Shown: piece after piece, positions 1 through 6,758 of the stretch
Numbering within the stretch: the stretch's first letter is position 1
How the letters are laid out: each line of letters begins with the position of its first letter
The notes under the pieces: generated by a model
Seen by the model: only the letters and a program-made list of their open reading frames with translations
The model's database searches: none
Told to the model about the DNA's origin: nothing
Translations under genes and position numbers: made by a program
NCBI GenBank assembly: GCA_005239465.1
Contig: SPAW01000007.1
Coordinates: 20,890-84,889, forward strand
Reading direction: 5' to 3'
Source of the DNA: Nitrospira sp.
GTDB lineage: Bacteria; Nitrospirota; Nitrospiria; Nitrospirales; Nitrospiraceae
Length of the DNA: 64,000 nucleotides

Positions 1-268
1 TGACGTCGTGGTATTGGGATGCGAGTGTCCCACCGAGCTCGAGGATGCGGGGAACGACGACGGATGCGTAGTATTCCCGATCGGCCATAATCTGGGTATG
101 GATTGCTTTAGCTCGTGCGGTCATCTTCTGCTCGAGGCCGGCGGCAGTTCTATCATAGACGGCCCAGGTTATTAGGAAAATGACCACCACGATCGGTGGT
201 ATAGTAAAGGCGAGTAGCTTGGCACCGACTCCCCAATGTTTCCTACGGAAGAGTGAGAGAACCTTCAT
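1..268 (-). CDS. Membrane sensor protein, N-terminal part (DUF3365/Tll0287-like), cut by window edge
   Basis: The reading frame starts with ATG at 268 on the minus strand and runs off the left edge, so only the first 89 residues are visible. A basic N-terminus (MKVLSLFRRKHW) is followed by one membrane segment at about residues 17-39 and then a periplasmic stretch with AKAIHTQIMADREYYASVVVPRILELGG. That pattern resembles the Tll0287-like (DUF3365) sensor domain found in many Nitrospira chemoreceptors and histidine kinases. The output domain lies outside the window, so kinase, cyclase or chemoreceptor cannot be told apart. No strong ribosome-binding site was seen before this ATG. Confidence 0.65.
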   Translation of the reverse strand, partial: MKVLSLFRRKHWGVGAKLLAFTIPPIVVVIFLITWAVYDRTAAGLEQKMTARAKAIHTQIMADREYYASVVVPRILELGGTLASQYHDV

Positions 269-1026
269 AGGATAGCCGGCGCTAAGGCGTGCAATACAAA
301 TAACCGATTGCCTACAGTGTAAGATCGAGATTAAACCATGTATCCCTATTGTCAATTAATAGATTGTTTCTGCATTGAAAGAGGAGAGTCCGGTTCTAAA
401 CGTAGATGAAACGGGGCTCGACAGTCTACTTTTTCGGATCGGCCTGGGCGATTCCTTCGTCGCGCAGGGAACGAAGACTACCGTTCTATGGAAGCATTGC
501 GTGAGGGGAGGGGGATTCAGAGGCAGTCTATCTGGTGTGTGGGTCTGTCTTGTCTCTCTCGTTTGTCGAACCAAATAAACGAGACAGACCAAACAGACCA
601 GATGAACCAGCTCCCCGACACGCGCCACGAAGTGGTCTCTGGGCCCGATTTCTTCTTGCCTCTCGTCTAGCTCAACCCCCGATGCGACGGTTTCGGCAAA
701 TAAGAAGCTCCTGATAGCTGAATCACAACCAGTTGATTTGACTCATGCTCTGTCTGCCCTTGGTCCTCTTTGTCTCATCAATGATCAAATATGACCCTTT
801 AGAGGGATTGCCATTTTTTCGTCAAATTGGTAGTTCCCGTTTCCCTGTGACACGTTCTCAGTAGGTGTGTGACCTTACCGCTGGTTTCTACTATGGATCG
901 AACGCCGTCGGCTCCTTCTCTCCTTTTCCGGAATCTGTCCGGTGAATTTTATCCCCGACAGCGTGGAGCGTTATCACGCGCTGTCCAGTTCACCTTATAG
1001 AATTGTTCTGAGGAGGGCGTAATGAA
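269..1026. other. Gene-free stretch
   Basis: About 760 bases without a convincing gene between the divergent sensor gene and the PAS-domain gene. The only clear structure is a long imperfect hairpin at 542-599, listed separately. Short open frames here have no ribosome-binding site and low-complexity translations. Confidence 0.6.
542..599. repeat. Imperfect word-repeat hairpin, 23-bp arms
   Basis: The left arm at 542-564 and right arm at 577-599 are near-complementary over 23 bases, with a 12-base loop. Both arms are built of repeated short words (gtctgtc/gtctctc against gagacag/aaacaga). Similar word-repeat hairpins occur elsewhere in this window at gene ends (58390-58469 and 59935-60000). 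It may be a mobile or terminator-like intergenic repeat; no T-run follows on either side. Confidence 0.6.
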
Positions 1027-1509
1027 ATGAATATAACATCAAAGTTGGGCAGAGCCTTTGTTTCGCCCGGCAAAAGCGAGAATACGGTCTTGCTGCAGTC
1101 GTGCCCGGGAATTCTTGTCTTCTCTCGCTCACGACAGCTGCAGTACGTGAATCGTCGGGCCCTTAAATTGATAGGCAACATCGGCCAGGCGATGACGGAA
1201 TCATGCTTGATCGCGCTCCCGTCACAACTGCTCGAATTGCGTGATCAAATCCAAGAAAGCCTTGACGACCGTCTCAGGGCAAATATCTGGGAACCATTCG
1301 AAGTGAGTCGAATGGTGGCTGAACGTGGGCAACGGCTCCTTCTCCGTGGATTCGGACAACCAGATCGAGCGGTGAGCCTCTATTCTCGCATCATCATCCT
1401 CCTGGAAGAGATCAAGTTCGTGGAGGAGGACAGGAGTCAGCTGGCGGACTCCCGTATGAGGCTATCCGAGTTGCAGAAAACAGGCGTCGGGTTCCCGGCG
1501 ACTGCATAG
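1027..1509 (+). CDS. PAS-like sensor protein, probably truncated LuxR-type regulator
   Basis: A 160-residue protein preceded by GGAGGG about 9 bases upstream of ATG 1027. The region around residues 22-110 (LLQSCPGILVFSRSRQLQYVNRRAL) reads like a PAS fold. In related Nitrospira regulators, a PAS part ending in a stretch like RIIILLEEIK is followed by a LuxR-type helix-turn-helix. Here the protein stops soon after RLSELQ. In another frame at about 1545-1580, the translation RPWTNGIAW resembles the conserved GWTNKEIA of a LuxR helix. I infer that the DNA-binding domain was lost through frameshift and deletion. It may still be expressed as a PAS-only protein. The PilZ gene downstream is its likely old partner. 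Confidence 0.5.
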   Translation: MNITSKLGRAFVSPGKSENTVLLQSCPGILVFSRSRQLQYVNRRALKLIGNIGQAMTESCLIALPSQLLELRDQIQESLDDRLRANIWEPFEVSRMVAERGQRLLLRGFGQPDRAVSLYSRIIILLEEIKFVEEDRSQLADSRMRLSELQKTGVGFPATA

Positions 1510-1599
1510 AGACCGGAGAGGGCGTAGGTATGCCGTTCCGTGCCTGGCGCGGGCGGCCGTGGACAAACGGAATAGCCTGGTGTCAGAGCAAGGCCGCAT

Positions 1600-1965
1600 G
1601 TGACTCCCTCAAAGATCCCGCCAGCAGCAGACGAGTTGGCCAACCCGGACCGCAGGGGAGGGGAGCGTCTCCTGAGAATACAGCCATGTTTTTACCAACT
1701 GGCGCATATCGCTGGTCACGAGATCGTCGAGTTCTCTGATGGTCATGCGTTGTCTGTCAATGCCAGTTTGGGAGGATTCTTGCTCTTAATGCCTCAGCCC
1801 CCCGAGCGGAGACAAGTGTTTGAAGTACACACGTCCTTGTTGGGGGAGGAGAGAGCGGTCAAATTGGTGGAAACCTGCTGGACGCGCGAAATGACATTTG
1901 GCGCTACCGGAAAAGTCTACCTCGTCGGCGTCAAGTCCCTCTTCGAACCCACTCGTCCCAATTAG
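1600..1965 (+). CDS. PilZ-domain-like protein
   Basis: A 121-residue cytosolic protein reading from a GTG at 1600. The stretch LLRIQPCFYQLAHIAGHEIVEFSDGHALSVNASLGGFLLLMP followed by VKLVETCWTR and a C-terminal YLVGVKSLFEP is the layout of Nitrospira PilZ proteins that sit behind PAS-LuxR genes. PilZ domains bind cyclic di-GMP and control motility, adhesion or polysaccharide. The canonical RxxxR is not evident, so binding cannot be claimed. The start is uncertain because upstream sequence looks degraded. Confidence 0.55.
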   Translation: MTPSKIPPAADELANPDRRGGERLLRIQPCFYQLAHIAGHEIVEFSDGHALSVNASLGGFLLLMPQPPERRQVFEVHTSLLGEERAVKLVETCWTREMTFGATGKVYLVGVKSLFEPTRPN

Positions 1966-2252
1966 AGAGCGCTAGTGGGCTAGAGTCGGACCCGGACTGA
2001 ACGGCACGCCTTGGCTGAGTTTATGCGCGGTGTGCGTCGTGGAGGTGGTCCGTCGAGCCAAAAACCTGGCTAAGTCGTAGGAGAAAGCCCGCCAAGCACC
2101 GCAAATTATTTCGGCCACTTTTTTAATTACTGAAATCTAGAATATCCCCGTTTTTCTTCGTGCTGAGTCTATGTCTGGATGGCACGGGTTATGCGGATGC
2201 CTAAAAAATCGGTATCGCACCCGTTGACACACACTGTTGAAGAGGAGTAAGG

Positions 2253-2366
2253 ATGAAATCGTTCGCACACTGGTTCACGTGTACTGGGATGACAAAGTGT
2301 GCGACTGTCCGCATAGTTCTCCTGGTTATTCCGAAGCAAGGAGGAGGTGGAGATGGAAGACCTTAA
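2253..2366 (+). CDS. Possible 37-residue small protein
   Basis: ATG 2253 follows AGAGGAGTAAGG at 2241-2252, a good ribosome-binding site. The predicted peptide begins MKSFAHWFTCTG, has a short hydrophobic stretch (VRIVLLVIP, about residues 19-27) and ends in a glycine-rich tail before TAA 2364-2366. It overlaps the next short frame by 14 bases. No family is recognised. It could be a genuine small protein, a leader peptide or chance. Confidence 0.25.
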   Translation: MKSFAHWFTCTGMTKCATVRIVLLVIPKQGGGGDGRP

Positions 2367-2424
2367 TCCACCGGACCACAACGGCCCGCCGAGTCACGGG
2401 CGGGCTTCTCGTCAGTCACGCTAG
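2353..2424 (+). CDS. Possible 23-residue small peptide
   Basis: ATG 2353 follows GGAGGAGGTGG at about 2339-2350. The peptide begins MEDLNPPDHNGPPSHGRA and ends at TAG 2422-2424. The 3' part coincides with a GC-rich hairpin (2385-2404). Composition is proline, histidine and glycine rich with no known family, so coding status is doubtful. Confidence 0.2.
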   Translation: MEDLNPPDHNGPPSHGRASRQSR

Positions 2425-2626
2425 CCGGTTCTCCATCTGCTGTCGCCTTCCCGCGTCAGGGAAACACACATACCGATGAGCCTTTGTGGAGTGCCCGGGC
2501 TGGTGTGAGGAACACAAGCGCCTGGGATCGAATCGTATTTCCCCTGACGAGTCGCCTTGAACCCACTCCTCGCACGGGTCTTCAGGATCAGCATACAAAA
2601 AACACGTTCGGCGTCCTAAGCGCCAC

Positions 2627-2677
2627 ACACGGGCGACCTCCCATCTTGGTGCAGGGTCGCCCGTGTCGTTACGTTTT
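2627..2677 (+). terminator. Strong hairpin followed by a T-run
   Basis: A perfect 12-bp stem, ACACGGGCGACC at 2627-2638 and GGTCGCCCGTGT at 2655-2666, with a 16-base loop. It is followed shortly by CGTTACGTTTTT. On the plus strand this looks like an intrinsic terminator about 130 bases upstream of the CBS gene. It could end the short-ORF transcript or act as a leader attenuator. Confidence 0.55.
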
Positions 2678-2804
2678 TGAACGAACCGAGCGATCTTCGG
2701 AAACCGGTGATCTGCTCGGTCGTTATGGCACCCGAGGATAATGGCACGAGTGTCGAAAACGAGACTTTTCATGGCATTGAGCACATTGAAAGGAGGAGGT
2801 GGCC

Positions 2805-3257
2805 ATGTTTGTCCATGACGTCATGTCAATAGGTCTGGTAACTGCCAAGAAGACGGATACGGTTCGGTCGGCCGTGGTGAAAATGATGAACCGCCACTGT
2901 GGGGCCATTCCCGTGGTTGAGGGAGAGGCTCGGCTCATTGGGATGGTGACGTTGCGCGATGTTCTGTTGCCGCTGTATCCCAACTATGGCGACTACATTC
3001 ACGACAACGTGCACAGCCGCGATTTTGTCGAGATGGAAGAGGGGTACCCTGAGGCGCTCGGTAGGAAAGTCGAAGAGATCATGAGCCCGAATCCCCTCAC
3101 GGTGTCACCCTATGATCCGATTCTGGAAGCCGCCTCGTACATGGGGCTCAAGCACTTCAGGCGTATCCCCGTCGCCGACAAGGGCATACTCGTCGGGATG
3201 CTCAGTATCGGCGACATCAACCGCGGGTTATTCTTTGAGAAAGGGATGCGAGGTTGA
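2805..3257 (+). CDS. CBS-domain pair protein
   Basis: A 150-residue soluble protein made almost entirely of two CBS motifs: residues about 3-57 (VHDVMSIGLVTAKKTDTV...GMVTLRDVLL) and about 90-146 (VEEIMSPNPLTVSPYDP...GMLSIGDINRG). Paired CBS motifs form a Bateman module that binds adenine nucleotides and usually senses energy state. With no attached catalytic or membrane domain, its target is unknown. The start chosen is ATG 2805, five bases after AGGAGGAGG; a GTG six bases earlier would lie inside that site. It stands alone, after a long structured leader. Confidence 0.85.
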   Translation: MFVHDVMSIGLVTAKKTDTVRSAVVKMMNRHCGAIPVVEGEARLIGMVTLRDVLLPLYPNYGDYIHDNVHSRDFVEMEEGYPEALGRKVEEIMSPNPLTVSPYDPILEAASYMGLKHFRRIPVADKGILVGMLSIGDINRGLFFEKGMRG

Positions 3258-3423
3258 GCGCAGCGCCCGTCTGAACCCCGCAGTGCGGGAGAGCCTGCGC
3301 TGCTTGGTTAGCAGCGGATTTCTGATGGCAAGAGCGTGTGGGGATCTGTTGGTTTGTTTCGTTCCCTGAACCCAACAAACCGAATAAATCAATCAATACT
3401 TGTATCTTGGGACTCATGCCTGA

Positions 3424-3576
3424 ACCCAAATCTGTGAAGCGATCCTGCCCGATGGCACCAACGTCAATCACAAGCTGATCAAAGAGGGCTGGTGCTGGTA
3501 GTATCAGAAGTCTGCGTTGGGAGATACGCTGCTGGAAGGGCTAGAGCGGGACGCCCGACATGATCTCGGCGGTTCT
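3424..3576 (+). pseudogene. Staphylococcal-nuclease-like (thermonuclease) C-terminal remnant
   Basis: Reading through a TAG at 3499-3501, the frame gives EAILPDGTNVNHKLIKEGWCW, stop, then YQKSALGDTLLEGLERDAR. This matches the C-terminal part of SNase-fold nucleases, where a pattern like V.LPDG.N.N..L...G.AWWY is usual. The in-frame stop falls where family members carry the WWY aromatic cluster. No N-terminal half with the catalytic arginine and glutamate is present upstream, and a TGA sits at 3421. It is therefore a dead fragment, and it lies next to the orphan amoC. Confidence 0.6.
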
Positions 3577-3603
3577 AAACATAACCCCCCCCCCTTTATT
3601 CCA

Positions 3604-3621
3604 GCCGGCCGGTCGGCCGGC
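3604..3621. terminator. GC-rich palindrome beyond the amoC stop
   Basis: GCCGGCCG at 3604-3611 and CGGCCGGC at 3614-3621 are perfect complements around a two-base centre. It lies about 55 bases past the amoC stop on the minus strand. No T-run follows on that strand, so it may be a 3'-end stabilising hairpin or a weak terminator. Confidence 0.35.
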
Positions 3622-3675
3622 CCCGCTCCCCGGTATCCGGAGCACAGGGCCGGTCAACCGAGAGACGACTTCGTG

Positions 3676-4467
3676 TTAGAACGGTTTCAGAATGGCCTTG
3701 GACTCGTTGTTCCAGATCACATCCGCCAGGTTGGACATGCGGGAGACGATTTGCGCCGCCACCCCTCCGGCTGCGCCGAACAGGCCGCACCAGCCCAGGG
3801 TCACAAAGCCCCAGTGCAACGGGGCCGCGAACAGTTCATCCACGAACCAGAACGCATGGCCCCACTCATTGAGCCCTACATTGGGCAGAATAAACATCGG
3901 CCCCACGACCGCCGCCACCAAGGGAAACGAGGTCGCTCGGTAGTACAGCGGCAGCCGGGTCTGCGCATACAGGTAGCTCGACACGCCGCAGGTGATGTAC
4001 AACGGGAAGGTGCCGTAGAAGGCCACGATATGGCTGGCAGTAAAGCTCGTATCGCGGATGATCACCTGATGCCAGGCCGCGTCCTGCTCCAGGGTGTAAC
4101 TCCCGGCGTAATACACGCCCCAGATATAACAGGCGAGCCACATCATCCAATAAAAATACCGCTTGAGTTCCAACTTGGGGTCCAGGTTGGCCAGGTTGCG
4201 ATCCCGCGTCGTCCAGAGCCACCCGATGGACACGGCAAAGAAGACGGCGTTCGCGAGGATGTTAAAGCGCCACAGCCCCATCCAGACCGATTCGAATTCC
4301 GGGGTCATTGAATCCAACCCATGCGAGTAGCCGAACGTGCGCTGGTACAGGACCCAAAAGATGCCGATCGCCAGCATCGAGAACCAGCCGATCTTAAAGG
4401 GCGTCGAATTGTACCACTGCGAGATGTCATACCCTCGGTCAGTGGTTGCTTGAGATGAGACTGCCAT
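3676..4467 (-). CDS. amoC: Ammonia monooxygenase subunit C (orphan copy)
   Basis: A 263-residue integral membrane protein of the AmoC/PmoC family, part of the copper membrane monooxygenase that oxidises ammonia to hydroxylamine. It carries the conserved AmoC core: [15 protein letters not shown] near the N-terminus, about six membrane segments, and the metal-binding set Asp129, His133 and His146 in [20 protein letters not shown]. Length is close to the usual 260-275. The start ATG 4467 follows AAGGAGG at spacing 8. The sequence resembles the betaproteobacterial/comammox type. No amoA or amoB lies beside it, so it is a stand-alone copy of the kind known in comammox Nitrospira. No frameshift or missing metal ligand was seen, so it is probably functional. 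Confidence 0.95.
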   Translation of the reverse strand: MAVSSQATTDRGYDISQWYNSTPFKIGWFSMLAIGIFWVLYQRTFGYSHGLDSMTPEFESVWMGLWRFNILANAVFFAVSIGWLWTTRDRNLANLDPKLELKRYFYWMMWLACYIWGVYYAGSYTLEQDAAWHQVIIRDTSFTASHIVAFYGTFPLYITCGVSSYLYAQTRLPLYYRATSFPLVAAVVGPMFILPNVGLNEWGHAFWFVDELFAAPLHWGFVTLGWCGLFGAAGGVAAQIVSRMSNLADVIWNNESKAILKPF

Positions 4468-5132
4468 GTTCCAGACCTCCTTGTGTTAAATATAAATTGT
4501 GAACCACCACTACTCTGTTTCAACGAAAAGTTCACGCCACAAGTGTCCACCGATTGCATTCAGACTAAAATTTTATCCAAATAAAACCCCGCTTTTCAAC
4601 ACCACACATTACAACTGTATTTTCATATAGTTAGAAATCGTCTGCACATCCGCGCTATCTTTTGTTATCTCTATTTCTGCTCCCCATTATGCAAGTCTCA
4701 CGTGTTTGTGGACGCGCTCATCGGCTAAAGGCGTGGGCCCCCTGCAAGTTGCACGGCGCCCACAAACCAGGCGGTGCCACTCCTCCGTCCGCCTTGAGCT
4801 TTTGAATGTTCTCCAGTTGCACCTGCCGAACAAGCCCCCCCTCTGACCCTACAGCAGCTAGGTTGTGTCACCGCCAGTTACGCTTGAAGTGACACCATTG
4901 CCCTTTCTACCCTTCACATCCCATGCAACGAGGGAGAAGAGGTAATGTCGTTGGTGTATCGCGAAAATCAGGCTATTGTGGCAGGGATTCCGAGTCTAGA
5001 GGATTCTCTGGAGAAGCCTTTTGATTCCCGACGAGTGAGAAACGAATGGTATGATGCTTGCGAATTCCCCCATACAAGTGGACGCGAAGAGTTTATGGCG
5101 AGCGCGGCCCAGTCGGCGAGAGGAGGAGGACC
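4468..5132. other. AT-rich divergent intergenic region upstream of amoC
   Basis: About 665 bases between amoC (leftward) and the SUMF1-like gene (rightward). The part at 4480-4700 is clearly more AT-rich than its surroundings, fitting a promoter region. A short frame at 4945-5157 is not convincing. An inverted repeat GTGGGC/GCCCAC lies near 4735-4765. Confidence 0.5.
4570..4599 (-). promoter_or_regulatory. Candidate sigma70-type promoter for amoC
   Basis: On the minus strand TTGAAA (4599-4594) is followed 16 bases later by GATAAA (4577-4572), or 18 bases later by TAAAAT (4575-4570). Transcription would give a leader of roughly 95 bases before the amoC ATG. Similar hexamers are common in AT-rich DNA, so this is a weak prediction. 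Confidence 0.3.
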
Positions 5133-6044
5133 ATGCGATCTATTCGACGAGCGGTAGGCGTCCTAGCCTTGATGTTGTGTGTCGGCGCAACTCCCATCGA
5201 AGCGCCCAAGCAGCTCGACCGCGAGATCACCGGCAAAGACGGCTCGAAAATGCTCCTGATTCCGGCTGGAGACTTTATGATGGGCAGCACAGAGGGTCGT
5301 GCGGACGAGGAGCCGGTGCACCAAGTCTCGCTGGATGCGTTCTATCTCGACAAGTACGAAGTCACGAACAAGTTGTTTCAGAAGTTCGTGCGTGAGACCG
5401 GCTACGAGACAACAGCCGAGACGGAAGGCCGGGCCGCTGGTGTGACGTCCAACGGCGAATGGGTGGTGATCAGCGGGGCAAACTGGCGGAAGCCGGAGGG
5501 GAGGGAGACAGTCTTCGAGTCAAATCGCGAGGAGCATCCCGTCGTCTCCGTCTCCTGGTACGATGCGGATGCCTACTGCCGCTGGGCGGACAGGCGGCTG
5601 CCGACGGAGGCGGAGTTTGAATATGCCAACCGGGCCGGCACTCGATCGATCTATTGGTGGGGGGACGGGAACCCCGGCTCGCAACGGGTGGCGAACATCG
5701 CTGATGAAGCTGCTAAACGGCAGTTTCCCGGCTTGCCAATCATGGCGGGCTATGACGACGGCTATGGGCGCACGGCGCCGGTGGGGTTGTTCGACCCGAA
5801 CCCCTGGGGTCTGCACGATATGATCGGGAATGTATGGGAATGGACAGCGGACTGGTACGACGAGGACTACTACCGCAACAGCCCGGAGCGGAATCCGATC
5901 GGCCCCTTCAGCGGCAAGTACAAGGTCCTGCGGGGCGGGTCATGGCACAACGGGCCGCTGGGCGTGCGCTCAGCGTACCGGCGCTACAGCCAACCGACGT
6001 ATCGGTACGATCACTACGGGTGCCGCTGTGCGAAGACTCCGTAA
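5133..6044 (+). CDS. Exported SUMF1/formylglycine-generating-enzyme-like protein
   Basis: A 303-residue protein starting at ATG 5133, three bases after AGGAGGAGGA. The first about 24 residues (MRSIRRAVGVLALMLCVGA) look like a signal peptide. The rest is an FGE-sulfatase fold: LIPAGDFMMGS, DEEPVHQVSLDAFYLDKYEVTN, HPVVSVSWYDADAYCRWADRRLPTEAEFEYA, GNVWEWTADWY and VLRGGSWHNGPLGVRSAYR. In true formylglycine-generating enzymes two copper-binding cysteines sit just after the RGGS motif. Here that segment (SWHNGPLGVRSAYRR) has none, so sulfatase activation is unlikely. Related proteins often have structural or copper/iron-associated roles. It is divergent from amoC, but a functional link is not shown. 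Confidence 0.85.
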   Translation: MRSIRRAVGVLALMLCVGATPIEAPKQLDREITGKDGSKMLLIPAGDFMMGSTEGRADEEPVHQVSLDAFYLDKYEVTNKLFQKFVRETGYETTAETEGRAAGVTSNGEWVVISGANWRKPEGRETVFESNREEHPVVSVSWYDADAYCRWADRRLPTEAEFEYANRAGTRSIYWWGDGNPGSQRVANIADEAAKRQFPGLPIMAGYDDGYGRTAPVGLFDPNPWGLHDMIGNVWEWTADWYDEDYYRNSPERNPIGPFSGKYKVLRGGSWHNGPLGVRSAYRRYSQPTYRYDHYGCRCAKTP

Positions 6045-6298
6045 ATCCTTGAGGCTTAACTCGTAATTCCTTGAGCGGATCGTCTGCCGCGCCCCGCACG
6101 CGGGGCGCGGCTTGGAACTATGCGCCGGAGTTTGACCGGGCCTCGGATAGGTTTTGCAATTGCACATGTTTTTTGTGGTCCGAAGTGACACACTACCGTA
6201 TCCCCATGAATGTTTCACAACCTGGCGGCTAGGTTGTGGACCAGAAGAGGCGATTAGGGAAAGAGTAAGCCCGGTTATAGTCGCGGGGCCTGCTGTGT

Positions 6299-6655
6299 TT
6301 ATGAGGCGTCAGAGGTCGCTAACGGTTCATTCTGCTCGGCTGGCGTGGACGTAGTTGCGTCCTGATTGAACGCTGCGGTGAGCACTTCTTCAATCCGCTC
6401 AGCCAGGATGAAGGTGAGTTTATCCCTTTCTTCTCCCGGAACACCTTTCACATTCTTTTCGTTCGCCTTCGGCAGAATGATCCGCAAGATGCCAGCACGG
6501 TGAGCCGTCAGCACCTTCTCCTTGATCCCTCCGATGGGTACGACTAACCTCCTCGAGCTGATTTCACCCGTCATGGCGGTAACGCTCCATCGGTTTTGCC
6601 TGCGTAAGCGGAGACTAAGGCCGTTGCCATGGTGATGTCGGCCGATGGGCCTTTA
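6299..6655 (-). pseudogene. lon: C-terminal remnant of Lon protease, frameshifted
   Basis: From ATG 6574 the minus strand encodes MTGEISSRRLVVPIGGIKEK followed by VLTAHRAGILRIILPKANEK, the end of the Lon protease domain, including the catalytic lysine in GGIKEK. Upstream, in a different frame (about 6655-6590), lies GPSADITMATALVSAYAGK, the block containing the catalytic serine of Lon. A frameshift separates the two near 6585, and no ATPase or N-terminal domain precedes them. The fragment therefore cannot make an active protease. It is a leftover of a second lon copy or of a deletion. Confidence 0.7.
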
Positions 6656-6758
6656 AAGAAATAAGATCGCCACCATCGAAGTGTAGCCTATTCATAGCGA
6701 TAGATCGAGGTGGTACGGGGGGAATGTAATATCGATCGAGAAACTAGGTCCTGGGAGA

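Larger units (their letters stand above)
1966..2804. other. Long gene-poor leader region upstream of the CBS gene
   Basis: About 840 bases with no long gene. It holds two overlapping short open frames with good ribosome-binding sites (2253-2366 and 2353-2424), a GC hairpin at 2385-2404 (CCCGCC/GGCGGG) and a strong hairpin followed by T's at 2627-2676. A leader RNA or small-protein locus is possible. Confidence 0.5.
3258..3675. other. Gene-free stretch with nuclease remnant and GC palindrome
   Basis: Between the CBS gene and amoC. It contains a GC hairpin at about 3280-3304, a partial inverted word repeat at about 3348-3385 (GGTTTGTT against AACAAACC), the nuclease pseudogene at 3424-3576, a run of ten or more C's near 3587-3597 and a perfect GC palindrome at 3604-3621. 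Confidence 0.55.

Noticed and set aside
3517..4311. 264-residue plus-strand open frame opposite amoC
   Set aside because: It is the antisense shadow of amoC; composition is Pro/Arg/His-rich with no family signs and no ribosome-binding site.
4945..5157. 70-residue open frame after GGGAGAAGAGG
   Set aside because: It runs into the start of the SUMF1-like gene in another frame and its sequence has no recognisable pattern; too weak to annotate.
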